A stretch of DNA of 64,000 nt, taken from assembly GCF_014202575.1 (NCBI RefSeq), contig NZ_JACHHB010000004.1:124001-188000 (forward strand). The letters run 5' to 3'. A program made the position numbers and the translations under genes. The notes below the pieces were generated by a model, which worked only from the letters and a program-made list of their open reading frames with translations, was not told the DNA's origin and made no database searches. Of this stretch, positions 1 through 8,281 are shown in pieces (positions within the stretch are counted from its first letter, which is position 1; each line of letters opens with the position of its first letter). This DNA is from Texcoconibacillus texcoconensis. GTDB taxonomy: Bacteria > Bacillota > Bacilli > Bacillales > Salisediminibacteriaceae.

Positions 1-284
1 TGTAAAACATTTTCCAGTTCATAATACTGTTCCAGAGAAAGCGGTGTACTTTTAACGATGTCACCTTGTTCATTACGAATTTCTGCACCATTGGCACATA
101 TGAGTGGTAACCGTAATTTCACTTCCTTTAACGGCGAGATCGCCTCTGTGAAATCACGGCCTGTTGCTACTGCAACAATCACTCCTTTACTTCGTGCATA
201 TCTGATTGCCTCTGTATTGACTTCTGATACTTGTCGATGTTCATTTAACAATGTTCCATCCATGTCTGTTGCAAACAATTTCAT
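1..284 (-). CDS. Cof-type HAD phosphatase, N-terminal part (cut by window edge)
   Basis: Only the first 94 codons lie in the window; the gene runs off the left edge. The protein begins MKLFATDMDGTLLN, so the HAD motif DxDGT is at residues 7-11 with Asp7 as expected nucleophile and Asp9 as acid/base. It is followed by ATGRD, the usual start of the Cof subfamily region. Members dephosphorylate sugar phosphates, FMN/PLP-type or other small phosphomonoesters in the cytosol; the substrate cannot be told from this fragment. An AAAGGAG ribosome binding site sits about 8 bases before the ATG. Confidence 0.85.
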   Translation of the reverse strand, partial: MKLFATDMDGTLLNEHRQVSEVNTEAIRYARSKGVIVAVATGRDFTEAISPLKEVKLRLPLICANGAEIRNEQGDIVKSTPLSLEQYYELENVL

Positions 285-470
285 GATCTGTAACTCCTTT
301 TCCTTGTACATTGTACACTGTTTTGAATTGTGAAAATTGACACGTCTGTCATATCCACATCTTAGAAGAATGTTGTATAGTCAATTTGACTAGCAGCCTT
401 TATTTTAGCAAAAATGTATCCGCTTTGCTCGTTTCTCTTATTAATTAGCTTATGCATTTAGAGAACATTT

Positions 471-523
471 AAAAGCTAGAACGCAAGCTCATAACAAGCT
501 ATTACTTGGCTTACGTTCTAGCC
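471..523 (-). terminator. Rho-independent terminator after asnO
   Basis: An inverted repeat with arms GCTAGAACG and CGTTCTAGC, extended by pairs further in, lies just past the asnO stop. On the minus strand it is followed by TTTTAAATG, a short T-run. The adjoining stretch up to the HAD gene (about 180 bases) is AT-rich and shows no gene. Confidence 0.7.
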
Positions 524-544
524 TTGCATATTGGAATGCATCAT

Positions 545-2395
545 TTATGAACGAATGTCAATTTTGACATTGTAATGGTCGAGCCATGTATTTACTTGAA
601 TAAGATGAGCGATCAATTGAGCGTCAGTCATCAACTGACCAAAAAATGGCTTTTTAAATGCTTCCCCCTTCGTTTCACACAATTGTTTTAATTTCTTGTG
701 ATCAAAAATGTCATGTATCGGTGCGTTATGATCCTCAATGATTTTCTCTAAGCGCTGAACAACTGCATTCGCGTACTCTGGGTGATGTGTTTTTGGGTAA
801 GGACTCTTCTTACGATACAACACATCCTCAGGTAAAAGTCCTTCCAATGCCTGTCGTAAAATTCCTTTTTCTCGCCCGCCTGCGTTTTTCATTTCCCAAG
901 GGATGTTCCAAACGTATTCAACAAGCCTGTGATCCGCAAACGGAACGCGAACTTCTAAACTTGCCGCCATGCTCATACGATCTTTTCGATCTAAAAGTGT
1001 CGTCATAAACCAAATCATATTTACATAAAATAATTGTCTCCTACGTGCATCTTCATCGCTTTCCCCCGCTAACGTCGGGGCTTCTGCGATTGTTTCTAGA
1101 TAACGACTGCTCACATAGTCTCGCAAATTTAGGCGTTCGCGCCATTCACCTCTTAACAACTGAGTTCGTTCATTAAGCGAGCGCATCCAAGGAAAGATCT
1201 CGTTGTCTTCTGCCTGTTGATGAAACCAAGGATAGCCACCGAAAATTTCATCGGCACACTCTCCAGATAACGCTACTGTCACATCCTGCTTCATTTGTTT
1301 GCAAAACCACAATAACGATGAATCAATGTCTGCCATTCCCGGCAAATCACGAGCATATACAGCTTCATCCAACACATTCGCAAGTTCGCTATTATCAATG
1401 AGACAGCGACGATGATTTGTATTTAACATTTTTGATACTTTTTCTGCGTAGGGAGCATCTGCATCTGGTTGAAAATGATTGGATGAAAAGAACGCATCAT
1501 TCCCTGTGTAATCAATGGAATACGTCGGTAATTCTCCTCGGTTCTCTTTTGTAAATGTTCGCTTCGTAAAAGCAGCTAGCGCACTTGAATCAACGCCCCC
1601 TGACAAAAAGGATGCAACAGGAACATCGCTGATCAATTGCCTTGATACCGTATCCTCTAGCAAGTTCCGTAACGATGCTGCTGTTTCCGTTTCATTTTCG
1701 GTATGTTCCCTACTTGACACTTGCCAATAGCGCTGAACCTTCACCCCTTCTCGATTTAACCGCAACCAATGCGCTGGGCGTAATTCATCAATACCATCAA
1801 ACACACCGTGTCCCGGCGTCCGCGAAGGAGATAGCGCAATCACTTCAAGCAACCCTTCTTCTTTTATGACTGGTTCAACTTCAGGGTGAGCAAGCAAAGC
1901 TTTTAACTCTGATGCAAATAAGATTCCACGATCCGTCTTTTTGTAAAACAATGGTTTAACACCAAGGCGATCTCGAGCGAGGAACAATTGCCGTTCTTTA
2001 TGATCCCAAATAGCAAAGGCAAAAATCCCATTCATTTTCTCGACACAAGCCTCTTTCCATGCGATATATGCTGTCAAAACAACTTCAGTATCAGAATGAG
2101 AATGAAATGAGTATCCAAGTGACTTCAGTGCATCGCGAAGTTCATGCGTGTTGTATAACTCTCCATTGTAACAAATCGTATACGTCCCACTGTCATGCTC
2201 TTTCGTCATTGGTTGTGCCCCACCTGCCGGATCAACAACAACGAGTCGAGTGTGTCCGAAGCAAACGTCATTTTCGGCCATTACATTTAACGCATCTGGT
2301 CCACGACGATTCAATGTTTGCGCCATGCTTTTAACGGTTTTCTTTTCCTGCGTCATATCTCGCTCGTAATCAATCCAACCTGTAATGCCACACAT
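545..2395 (-). CDS. asnO: Asparagine synthase (glutamine-hydrolysing), AsnO/YisO type
   Basis: Class B asparagine synthetase: makes Asn from Asp, ATP and the amide of Gln. The N-terminal glutaminase (Ntn) domain starts MCGITGW with the catalytic Cys2 directly after the initiator Met, followed by RRGPD and the TRL/VVD region. The synthetase half has the PP-loop SFLSGGVDSS, then SGECADEIFGGYPWF and the KDRMSM motif. Length is 616 aa; B. subtilis AsnO (YisO), used during sporulation, is about 614 aa and the closest in size of its three paralogs. A GAGGGTG ribosome binding site precedes the ATG. It stands alone with a terminator downstream. AsnB-type function cannot be excluded from sequence alone. 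Confidence 0.9.
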   Translation of the reverse strand: MCGITGWIDYERDMTQEKKTVKSMAQTLNRRGPDALNVMAENDVCFGHTRLVVVDPAGGAQPMTKEHDSGTYTICYNGELYNTHELRDALKSLGYSFHSHSDTEVVLTAYIAWKEACVEKMNGIFAFAIWDHKERQLFLARDRLGVKPLFYKKTDRGILFASELKALLAHPEVEPVIKEEGLLEVIALSPSRTPGHGVFDGIDELRPAHWLRLNREGVKVQRYWQVSSREHTENETETAASLRNLLEDTVSRQLISDVPVASFLSGGVDSSALAAFTKRTFTKENRGELPTYSIDYTGNDAFFSSNHFQPDADAPYAEKVSKMLNTNHRRCLIDNSELANVLDEAVYARDLPGMADIDSSLLWFCKQMKQDVTVALSGECADEIFGGYPWFHQQAEDNEIFPWMRSLNERTQLLRGEWRERLNLRDYVSSRYLETIAEAPTLAGESDEDARRRQLFYVNMIWFMTTLLDRKDRMSMAASLEVRVPFADHRLVEYVWNIPWEMKNAGGREKGILRQALEGLLPEDVLYRKKSPYPKTHHPEYANAVVQRLEKIIEDHNAPIHDIFDHKKLKQLCETKGEAFKKPFFGQLMTDAQLIAHLIQVNTWLDHYNVKIDIRS

Positions 2396-2546
2396 GTTGA
2401 CACCCTCTTTCTACCTAAGCATTTCTCTGAGACGCTTTGGTATAAACGTCTACGTGTCACCCTATTCAAAAAAGCTAAAAGTGTGCAGCATTTTACAATC
2501 AAAAAACCGATGATTGAGGTTAACTCTTCACCGGTTCTACTTATGA

Positions 2547-3017
2547 TTATATTTGGTTTTGTTTGCGAATATCGGCAAGTAGTTGCTCGCACCCCTGTTC
2601 AATGAGCTCGTAAACATAGTCGAAATTACCCGTAAAGTATGGGTCTGGTACATCTTCTTCATTGGCATCATTAACATAATCCAACAGACGTGCCACTTCC
2701 CCTGATTTCCCATACCCTTTCAACCGGTGGAGAACCCCCATATTCTCTGCGTCCATTGCAATCACATAGTCGTATGCTTCAAGGTCCTGCTTTTCGACTT
2801 GACGGGCGATGAGGTCAGCTTCATCAATTCCTTTCTCACGAAGAATATCTAACGTTCCTTCATGAGGAGGTTTCCCTACGTGCCAGTTCCCTGTCCCCGC
2901 TGAATCAACGGCTATTTTCTCTTCCAGTCCTGCTTGTTTTACTTTTTCACGAAAAATCGCTTCCGCCATTGGAGAGCGACAAATATTCCCTAAACAAACG
3001 AATAATACTTGGATCAA
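2547..3017 (-). CDS. yfkJ: Low-molecular-weight protein-tyrosine phosphatase, YfkJ-like
   Basis: 156 aa, the usual length of the LMW-PTP family. The phosphate-binding loop CLGNICRSP (Cys8 nucleophile, Arg14) is at the N terminus and the general-acid DPYF motif is near residue 120. It hydrolyses phosphotyrosine or phosphoarginine in the cytosol. LMW-PTPs of B. subtilis are YfkJ (Tyr) and YwlE (Arg); length and opening resemble YfkJ, but arginine phosphatase activity cannot be ruled out. The start is a TTG, supported by AAAGGAG about 9 bases upstream. No operon partner: asnO is about 150 bases downstream and a terminator separates it from the gene upstream. Confidence 0.85.
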   Translation of the reverse strand: MIQVLFVCLGNICRSPMAEAIFREKVKQAGLEEKIAVDSAGTGNWHVGKPPHEGTLDILREKGIDEADLIARQVEKQDLEAYDYVIAMDAENMGVLHRLKGYGKSGEVARLLDYVNDANEEDVPDPYFTGNFDYVYELIEQGCEQLLADIRKQNQI

Positions 3018-3102
3018 AATTTTCCGCTCCTTTTTAAATCATTATCATTTCTATTATATATGACACTTATAAAACATCAAGCATCAGAAAGGAGCCATGC
3101 CC

Positions 3103-3132
3103 AAAAAAAAGCTTCTTGAAAATCAAGAAGCT
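3103..3132 (-). terminator. Rho-independent terminator overlapping the end of the 100-aa gene
   Basis: Perfect hairpin with arms AGCTTCTTGA / TCAAGAAGCT and an eight-T tail on the minus strand. The arm begins within the stop codon of the gene ending at 3133. Confidence 0.9.
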
Positions 3133-3435
3133 TTAGTGAACGGGTACGAGGAAGAGGTCTTCATACCGATTCCGAATATCTGTTTTCACATCTTCTAATG
3201 TAGCAAACTGTTCACCGACACAATAGCTTTCAACATTAACGAGTGATGCGTTCCCTTCTTGACTACCTTGAAAGATCTGCACAATCTCCTTTACTTCGTC
3301 ACACTCGATTTCACGAAGTGTTCTCCCATCGCACTGACAGTCTCCTGTTTCAAACTTTTCATAAACGATAAAAACGCCCTCTTTTGTTTCATCAGCAAAT
3401 AGCTCACGCGACTCGATCAAATCTTGGACTACCAC
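3133..3435 (-). CDS. Hypothetical acidic 100-aa protein
   Basis: No family recognised. It is acidic and carries four cysteines, including a CQC pair near residue 33, without a clear metal motif. There is no signal peptide or membrane segment. The start is GTG, preceded by GGAAGGG at about 8 bases, and a perfect terminator overlaps the stop codon, so a real monocistronic gene is likely. The role is unknown. Confidence 0.6.
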   Translation of the reverse strand: MVVQDLIESRELFADETKEGVFIVYEKFETGDCQCDGRTLREIECDEVKEIVQIFQGSQEGNASLVNVESYCVGEQFATLEDVKTDIRNRYEDLFLVPVH

Positions 3436-3565
3436 TGTGGAATCCCTTCCCTCTTTACGTTATTTATTGTTTACACCTATACTATACACCTAGCCTATTT
3501 TTATTTGGTGACAAAAAAGTGAACTTTTTTTGACTCTTTGGTAAACATTTCTGAAACTTCAAACA

Positions 3566-4813
3566 TCATGCTCGGTGTCCGCCAACTAGCAAATTTCTCT
3601 TTCGGGAAGTCCCTGCTTCAGTAAAGGAAACTGCGCGAAGGATCGCGTTTGCCCCATGCTTTTTACGAATCTCATCCATCGTATAACCGAGTGCTCTTTT
3701 TTGCGGTTTCTCCTTATCAAACAAGTCCAACTGAACAACGTCATCTGATTGTAAATGTCCTAAGTTAATCGTCACTTGTCGAACGGTGCTACCGTCATAA
3801 TGATCTGAAAACAGTTTCAAGCATGCTTTATAAATCTCCATTGTCACATTTGTCGCTTCTGCTAACGTCACCTGACGTGAAAAGCCACGTGAATAAGCTG
3901 TTTTACTATAACCGACTGACAAATGCACCGTTTGTCCGCCTTTATTTTGAGCGCGCGCTCTCGCCGCTACCTCTTCGCACATTTCGAGGATAACGCTTTT
4001 TACTTCGGCAGGATCATTATAATCACGTAATAAAATCTGTCCTTTTCCTACACTCGTATTCGCCTGCATGACTGTTCCACCGACTTTAGAAGCATCACGC
4101 CCATTGGCATGGTGATAGAGCTGTTCACCGATGACTCCAAATACTTTTTTTAAACGAGCAACATCGTAATTTGCCAATTGCCCAACGCGAACAATCCCCA
4201 TTCGATTCAAACGTTGTTCAAGACGCGGTCCTATCCCCCACATTTTTTGCAGCGGTTTAACAGGCCATAGCTTTTCAGGAACATCATCATACGTCCAACG
4301 TGCAATACCCGTTTTTTTAGCTTCTAAATCCAAACTCAGTTTTGCAAGCAGCATATTCGGTCCGATACCAATATTACATATCAATCCAAACTGTCGATAC
4401 ATATCGCGACGAATGCGTTCTGCTAATGACTCGGAATCTCCCCAAAGTTTGTATGTCCCTGTTGAATCAAGAAAACTTTCGTCGACACTATACGTCCGAA
4501 TCGCTTCCATTGGAACGTACTGGTAAAATAAATCGGTCACTTGGACCGAAATATTTAAATAGTTCGCCATTTCAGCGTCGACAAGCGTAATTCGTGAATC
4601 GTCTGGGATCTCAAACACTCGACTCCCTGTACGAATACCAAAGGTTTGTTTCATTGCAGGTGTTGCCGCTAAAACGACACTACCGTCACGATTTTGGTCT
4701 CCGACAACAGCCACGAAGTCCTTAAGTGGATCTAACCCTAAACCGATGGCCGAACAACTAGCATAAAAACTTTTCATATCAACACAAAGAACTTCACAAC
4801 CCCTTCGGTCCAT
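3566..4813 (-). CDS. yqjW: Y-family DNA polymerase, YqjW/UvrX type
   Basis: 415-aa translesion polymerase of the UmuC/UvrX branch. The N terminus CVDMKSFYAS holds the first catalytic aspartate and SVDESF holds the acidic pair of the palm. Two helix-hairpin-helix-like stretches (MWGIGPRLEQRL, VGQLANYDVARL) follow. Near the C terminus is a beta-clamp-binding motif QLDLF. B. subtilis YqjW (PolY2, 412 aa) and phage UvrX share this build. The ATG has AAGGAG upstream. A LexA box sits over the predicted transcription start, so expression should be DNA-damage inducible. A second Y-family enzyme (dinB) is 17 kb away, as in B. subtilis. Confidence 0.9.
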   Translation of the reverse strand: MDRRGCEVLCVDMKSFYASCSAIGLGLDPLKDFVAVVGDQNRDGSVVLAATPAMKQTFGIRTGSRVFEIPDDSRITLVDAEMANYLNISVQVTDLFYQYVPMEAIRTYSVDESFLDSTGTYKLWGDSESLAERIRRDMYRQFGLICNIGIGPNMLLAKLSLDLEAKKTGIARWTYDDVPEKLWPVKPLQKMWGIGPRLEQRLNRMGIVRVGQLANYDVARLKKVFGVIGEQLYHHANGRDASKVGGTVMQANTSVGKGQILLRDYNDPAEVKSVILEMCEEVAARARAQNKGGQTVHLSVGYSKTAYSRGFSRQVTLAEATNVTMEIYKACLKLFSDHYDGSTVRQVTINLGHLQSDDVVQLDLFDKEKPQKRALGYTMDEIRKKHGANAILRAVSFTEAGTSRKRNLLVGGHRA

Positions 4814-4832
4814 ATCATCACTCCTTAAACAA

Positions 4833-4855
4833 GAACATTTGTTCTCATTATTATA
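4833..4855 (-). promoter_or_regulatory. LexA (SOS) box and -10 element of yqjW
   Basis: GAACAAATGTTC at 4833-4844 (minus strand) fits the Bacillus SOS operator GAAC-N4-GTTC, with the preferred R/Y bases in the middle. A TATAAT -10 hexamer lies at 4850-4855, so the operator covers the predicted +1, where bound LexA would block initiation. Confidence 0.88.
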
Positions 4856-4893
4856 CGAAAAAATGATGGAAATGAACAGTGGGATTTTATTCC

Positions 4894-5682
4894 TTATTTT
4901 TTCCGTAATTGATCTCCGAATAAAGTGTCGACTAAACTAGGGAAAAGTTGATAACCTTTCGCTGCTATCCCCATCCAACGCGGCAAATCTAACTCTCGGC
5001 GCGGTCGTTCAATTAAGTCCACCGTTTTTCTTGCTACGATATCTGCGTTAAGCATGATGCGATCGACTTGTTCCTTATAGGAACCACTTTCATCTGCTCG
5101 CTCAAAAAAGTTCGTTCGGACCGGCCCTGGGTTTACCGTGCTTACTTTCACTCCTGTATGCGCTAACTCTAGGCGTAAACTATCTGCAATCGCTCGAACA
5201 GCGTGTTTGGATGCTGAATACGCACTCGCTTTTGGTGTTGATACTTTACTCGCTAACGAAGCAACGAAAATCACCTGTCCACACCTTTTATGAAGCATGC
5301 TTGGTAATACAGCCTTCGTGCAAGCAATCAGACCGAAAACATTAACATCAAATAAGTTTCGCACCTCTGATAATTCCGTTTCAACAAATGGCGCAAAACG
5401 GCCATATCCTGCATTGTTTATTAAAACATCAATGTTCCCAATCTCTTCAAAAGTTGTCTGAACAGCTTGCTCATCAGAAACATCTAGCCGGTATACAAAC
5501 GGGCGAATGTTCGTTGCACTTTCGATCATATCTGCTTCTTGTTCTAAAACATCAAGCGACCTCGCAAGTAGAATTGGGATTCCACCACGTCTAGCAACAT
5601 CATAGGCGATTTCCTTCCCTATACCACTTGATGCCCCAGTAATTGCAACACGTTTACCTGATACTGTACGTTGGTCCATCAT
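4894..5682 (-). CDS. yqjQ: Short-chain dehydrogenase/reductase, YqjQ-like
   Basis: About 262-aa classical SDR with the NAD(P)-binding TGASSGIG motif, NNAGYG, a catalytic Ser in the VASLAS strand and YSASK (Tyr and Lys). It is a cytosolic NAD(P)-dependent oxidoreductase of unknown substrate. The C-terminal half (NPGPVRTNFF, RRELDLPRWM, YQLFPSLVDTL) resembles B. subtilis YqjQ as I remember it. An in-frame ATG 12 bases upstream lies before the AGGAGG and would have no ribosome binding site, so translation most likely begins at one of the two adjacent ATGs (5682 or 5679). It lies just upstream of yqjW but has its own leader. Confidence 0.8.
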   Translation of the reverse strand: MMDQRTVSGKRVAITGASSGIGKEIAYDVARRGGIPILLARSLDVLEQEADMIESATNIRPFVYRLDVSDEQAVQTTFEEIGNIDVLINNAGYGRFAPFVETELSEVRNLFDVNVFGLIACTKAVLPSMLHKRCGQVIFVASLASKVSTPKASAYSASKHAVRAIADSLRLELAHTGVKVSTVNPGPVRTNFFERADESGSYKEQVDRIMLNADIVARKTVDLIERPRRELDLPRWMGIAAKGYQLFPSLVDTLFGDQLRKK

Positions 5683-5892
5683 AGGCCTCCTCATTATTAT
5701 GTATACCGTCGTTATTATAGCGTTTTACCCACAACTATGTCGAACAACGTTTACAAACACCTCACACCCTTTCCATTTATTAACTTTTGATATATAATAG
5801 TTTACAAAGTTTAAATAGTCTGAATAGAACAAATGATATTTTTTTACTTTGTGTTGCAAACGCTTTCTAACGGTACAGAGGAGGTCACATTA

Positions 5893-7212
5893 ATGAAAAC
5901 AAACAGACAACACACAGATGTCGCAATTATCGGGGGTGGGCTAGCTGGACTAACAGCCGGTGCTTATCTTGCAGCCCATGGAAAATCGGTCACACTCATA
6001 GAAAGAGGCCAGCTCGGCGGACGAGCAATGTCCATGACGATGAAAGGGTTTAACTTTAACTTTGGTGCACACGCCATTTATGGACGCGACAAATCCTATC
6101 TTGCTGATTTAGAGAAAGTACTGAACCTTTCCATTTCTTGGGCAGATTTTTCACAAACAAAAGCAAAGTACGACCTTGGCAATGACATGACTGATATCCC
6201 TGCTAGCATCGGTGGGCTCATGCAAACGAAACTTCTCAAAGGGATGGACAAAGTTCGTTTTGCTTACCACGTTGCCAATACGATGTTTGGTTTTGAAAAA
6301 GGAGACCCTAATGTGTCCATTGCAAAATGGTTGGAACAAAAAAACGTCAGCCCTGGCGTACGCAAAATGATGCTCAACCTCGCTTCTTCCAACTTTTTTA
6401 CTGGCGAACCAGAAAAAATACCGTCAGACGTATTCTTCCAATATTACCGCCGCCTTTTTAAAACAAATGTTCCTGTCAGCTATATTCAAGGTGGTTGGCA
6501 AACACTTATCGATGAATTCGTTAGAAAAATAGAAGAAAATGGCGGTGACATTCATACAAAGGTAAAGGCAAAACAAATTGAAATGAGCGATAAGCAGATC
6601 AAAAAAATCTATACAAATAAAGGAGAAATCACAGCAGATCAATTTGTTTTCGCAGTCCCACCGAATGAATTAATGAAACTGTTTTCCGATACTGACGTAG
6701 AAACATTGATTGAACCTTATAGCAAAGTTGAACCTACCTACGTCATGTTTTATGATTTAGGTTTAGATAAACGGATTGAATCCCCGTACACGTACATATT
6801 TGATAAAGAAAAACAAATGTTTATCACTGATATTTCGTATTACGATCAACAGTCTGCACCAGATGGTGGGCAGTTATTACAAGCCGTTGCTTATTTAACT
6901 GAACAAGAAGCTGGAGATTCAGAAGCCTTTGAACAAAAAAAGCGTGACGTTGAATCTTTCTATGATAAACATTTTCCGGGTTGGCGTGATCATCTCGTCA
7001 TACCAAGAGTTTCTAAAAAAGCGACCGTACAAGCGCTGAAATGGACGATGGAGCAACGAGGGCTCCCTACCCACTTCGCTGAGCTGACAAACGGTTATTT
7101 TGTCGGTGATTGGTGTCAAGGAACAGGACAGCTATCTGAACTGTCATTTTCGAGTGCGACAAACGTCGCTGAAACGATTCTAAGATCCCATGCTACACGG
7201 CGTGGGGCGTAA
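5893..7212 (+). CDS. FAD-dependent oxidoreductase of the phytoene-desaturase (CrtI/CrtN) superfamily
   Basis: 439 aa. It opens with a dinucleotide-binding fold (VAIIGGGLAGLTAGAYLA, then ERGQLGGRAMS, where the GGR is typical for this amine-oxidase/CrtI superfamily). A C-terminal FAD contact region (YFVGDWCQGTGQLSE) follows. No dedicated carotenoid gene is adjacent, so involvement in pigment synthesis is not shown; many stand-alone homologues have unknown substrates. An ORF extends 60 bases further upstream, but GAGGAGG sits right before the ATG at 5893. It ends in a strong terminator. Confidence 0.8.
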   Translation: MKTNRQHTDVAIIGGGLAGLTAGAYLAAHGKSVTLIERGQLGGRAMSMTMKGFNFNFGAHAIYGRDKSYLADLEKVLNLSISWADFSQTKAKYDLGNDMTDIPASIGGLMQTKLLKGMDKVRFAYHVANTMFGFEKGDPNVSIAKWLEQKNVSPGVRKMMLNLASSNFFTGEPEKIPSDVFFQYYRRLFKTNVPVSYIQGGWQTLIDEFVRKIEENGGDIHTKVKAKQIEMSDKQIKKIYTNKGEITADQFVFAVPPNELMKLFSDTDVETLIEPYSKVEPTYVMFYDLGLDKRIESPYTYIFDKEKQMFITDISYYDQQSAPDGGQLLQAVAYLTEQEAGDSEAFEQKKRDVESFYDKHFPGWRDHLVIPRVSKKATVQALKWTMEQRGLPTHFAELTNGYFVGDWCQGTGQLSELSFSSATNVAETILRSHATRRGA

Positions 7213-7229
7213 AAAATTTATATCTAATA

Positions 7230-7260
7230 AAAGGTGATAGACCCTCTATCACCTTTTATT
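7230..7260 (+). terminator. Terminator after the CrtI-like gene
   Basis: Arms AAAGGTGATAG and CTATCACCTTTT with a 5-base loop, followed by a T-rich tail. Confidence 0.9.
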
Positions 7261-7334
7261 TTTTATTTCGAATCTCGTAGACATCTAGTAGAATGATAGA
7301 GGATAAACAATCGTAGAGACGGAGGAGAAACAGG

Positions 7335-8150
7335 ATGTCCGCAGAAACACCCCCTACTTGGAAGCGTCATTTACAAACAATTGTTGACCACCGCGCATTT
7401 CAAACGACAATCATTACACTAATCTTAATCAACGCCGTCATCGTTGGTCTCGAGACATACCCTGACCTGTATGGCGAATACAAACCGTGGTTCTTCTTTT
7501 CTGATCAGCTCTTACTATGGATTTTCACCCTAGAAATCGCCATGCGATTCTTTGCAGCCAAATCTGTTCGCTCGTTTTTCCAAAACGGTTGGAATTGGTT
7601 TGACTTTCTTATCGTCGGTAGTAGCCACTTACTTGCGGGAGCACACTTTGTCACCGTCTTACGAATTTTGCGTGTACTTCGTGTTCTAAGAGCGATATCA
7701 GTCATCCCTTCACTAAGACGACTCGTCGATGCACTATTGATGACGATCCCTGCAATGGGAAACATTATGTTGCTCATGTTTATCATTTTTTATATTTTCG
7801 CTGTGATGGGAACAATGCTTTACCAGCAGATAGCACCAGAATATTTCGGATCGCTCGGGTTATCGATGCTCACCCTCTTCCAAGTAGTAACACTAGAATC
7901 GTGGGCAGAAGAAGTCATGCGCCCTCTTTTACATGTTCCATGGTCATGGCTCTATTTCGTTTCCTTTATCCTAGTCGGCACGTTCATCGTCTTTAACCTT
8001 TTCATCGGCGTCATCGTTAATAATGTTGAAAAAACACAAGAAGATGAAGATGAAGAAGATGAGACGAAAAAAGAAGTCCAAGCATTACGACACGAAATCC
8101 AATCTTTAAAGACGTTGATTGAACAACAAAACAACAACCATAAAGAGTGA
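7335..8150 (+). CDS. Voltage-gated sodium channel, NaChBac family
   Basis: 271 aa, one six-transmembrane domain that forms homotetramers in the cytoplasmic membrane. S4 carries arginines at 110, 113, 116 and 119 (LRILRVLRVLRA), spaced every third residue as in voltage sensors. The pore has the selectivity filter TLESWA at 186-191. S6 (FNLFIGVIVNNVE) is followed by a very acidic neck (236-243) and a short coiled coil to the end. It matches what I recall of B. halodurans NaChBac (274 aa) nearly throughout. In alkaliphilic bacilli this channel returns Na+ for pH homeostasis and supports motility and chemotaxis. ATG with GGAGGAG upstream; monocistronic with terminator. Confidence 0.95.
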   Translation: MSAETPPTWKRHLQTIVDHRAFQTTIITLILINAVIVGLETYPDLYGEYKPWFFFSDQLLLWIFTLEIAMRFFAAKSVRSFFQNGWNWFDFLIVGSSHLLAGAHFVTVLRILRVLRVLRAISVIPSLRRLVDALLMTIPAMGNIMLLMFIIFYIFAVMGTMLYQQIAPEYFGSLGLSMLTLFQVVTLESWAEEVMRPLLHVPWSWLYFVSFILVGTFIVFNLFIGVIVNNVEKTQEDEDEEDETKKEVQALRHEIQSLKTLIEQQNNNHKE

Positions 8151-8158
8151 ATGATTTC

Positions 8159-8194
8159 GTCCCCACTGGAGAACATATCAGTGGGGACATTTTT
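8159..8194 (+). terminator. Terminator after the sodium channel gene
   Basis: Arms GTCCCCACTG / CAGTGGGGAC with a 10-base loop and an ATTTTTA tail. Confidence 0.92.
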
Positions 8195-8218
8195 ATACAC
8201 GAATTGATTTTTCAACGC

Positions 8219-8250
8219 TTGACTTTTTATACTATACCCCCCTATAGTAT
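8219..8250 (+). promoter_or_regulatory. Sigma-A promoter with an embedded CsoR/RcnR-type operator
   Basis: The -35 TTGACT (8219-8224), an 18-base spacer and the -10 TATAGT (8243-8248) form a good promoter. A perfect palindrome with 8-base arms ATACTATA (8229-8236) and TATAGTAT (8243-8250) flanks a run of six C (8237-8242). A C/G-tract framed by TATA/AGTA arms is the operator type of the CsoR-RcnR-FrmR-CstR repressor family. It covers the spacer and the -10, as expected for a repressor. No such regulator is encoded in this window. Confidence 0.8.
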
Positions 8251-8281
8251 ATATAGAGCGATGACAAAAGGGGGTGCATTC

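Noticed and set aside
2318-2605. 95-aa plus-strand ORF between asnO and yfkJ
   Set aside because: Overlaps both real genes in antisense and has no ribosome binding site.
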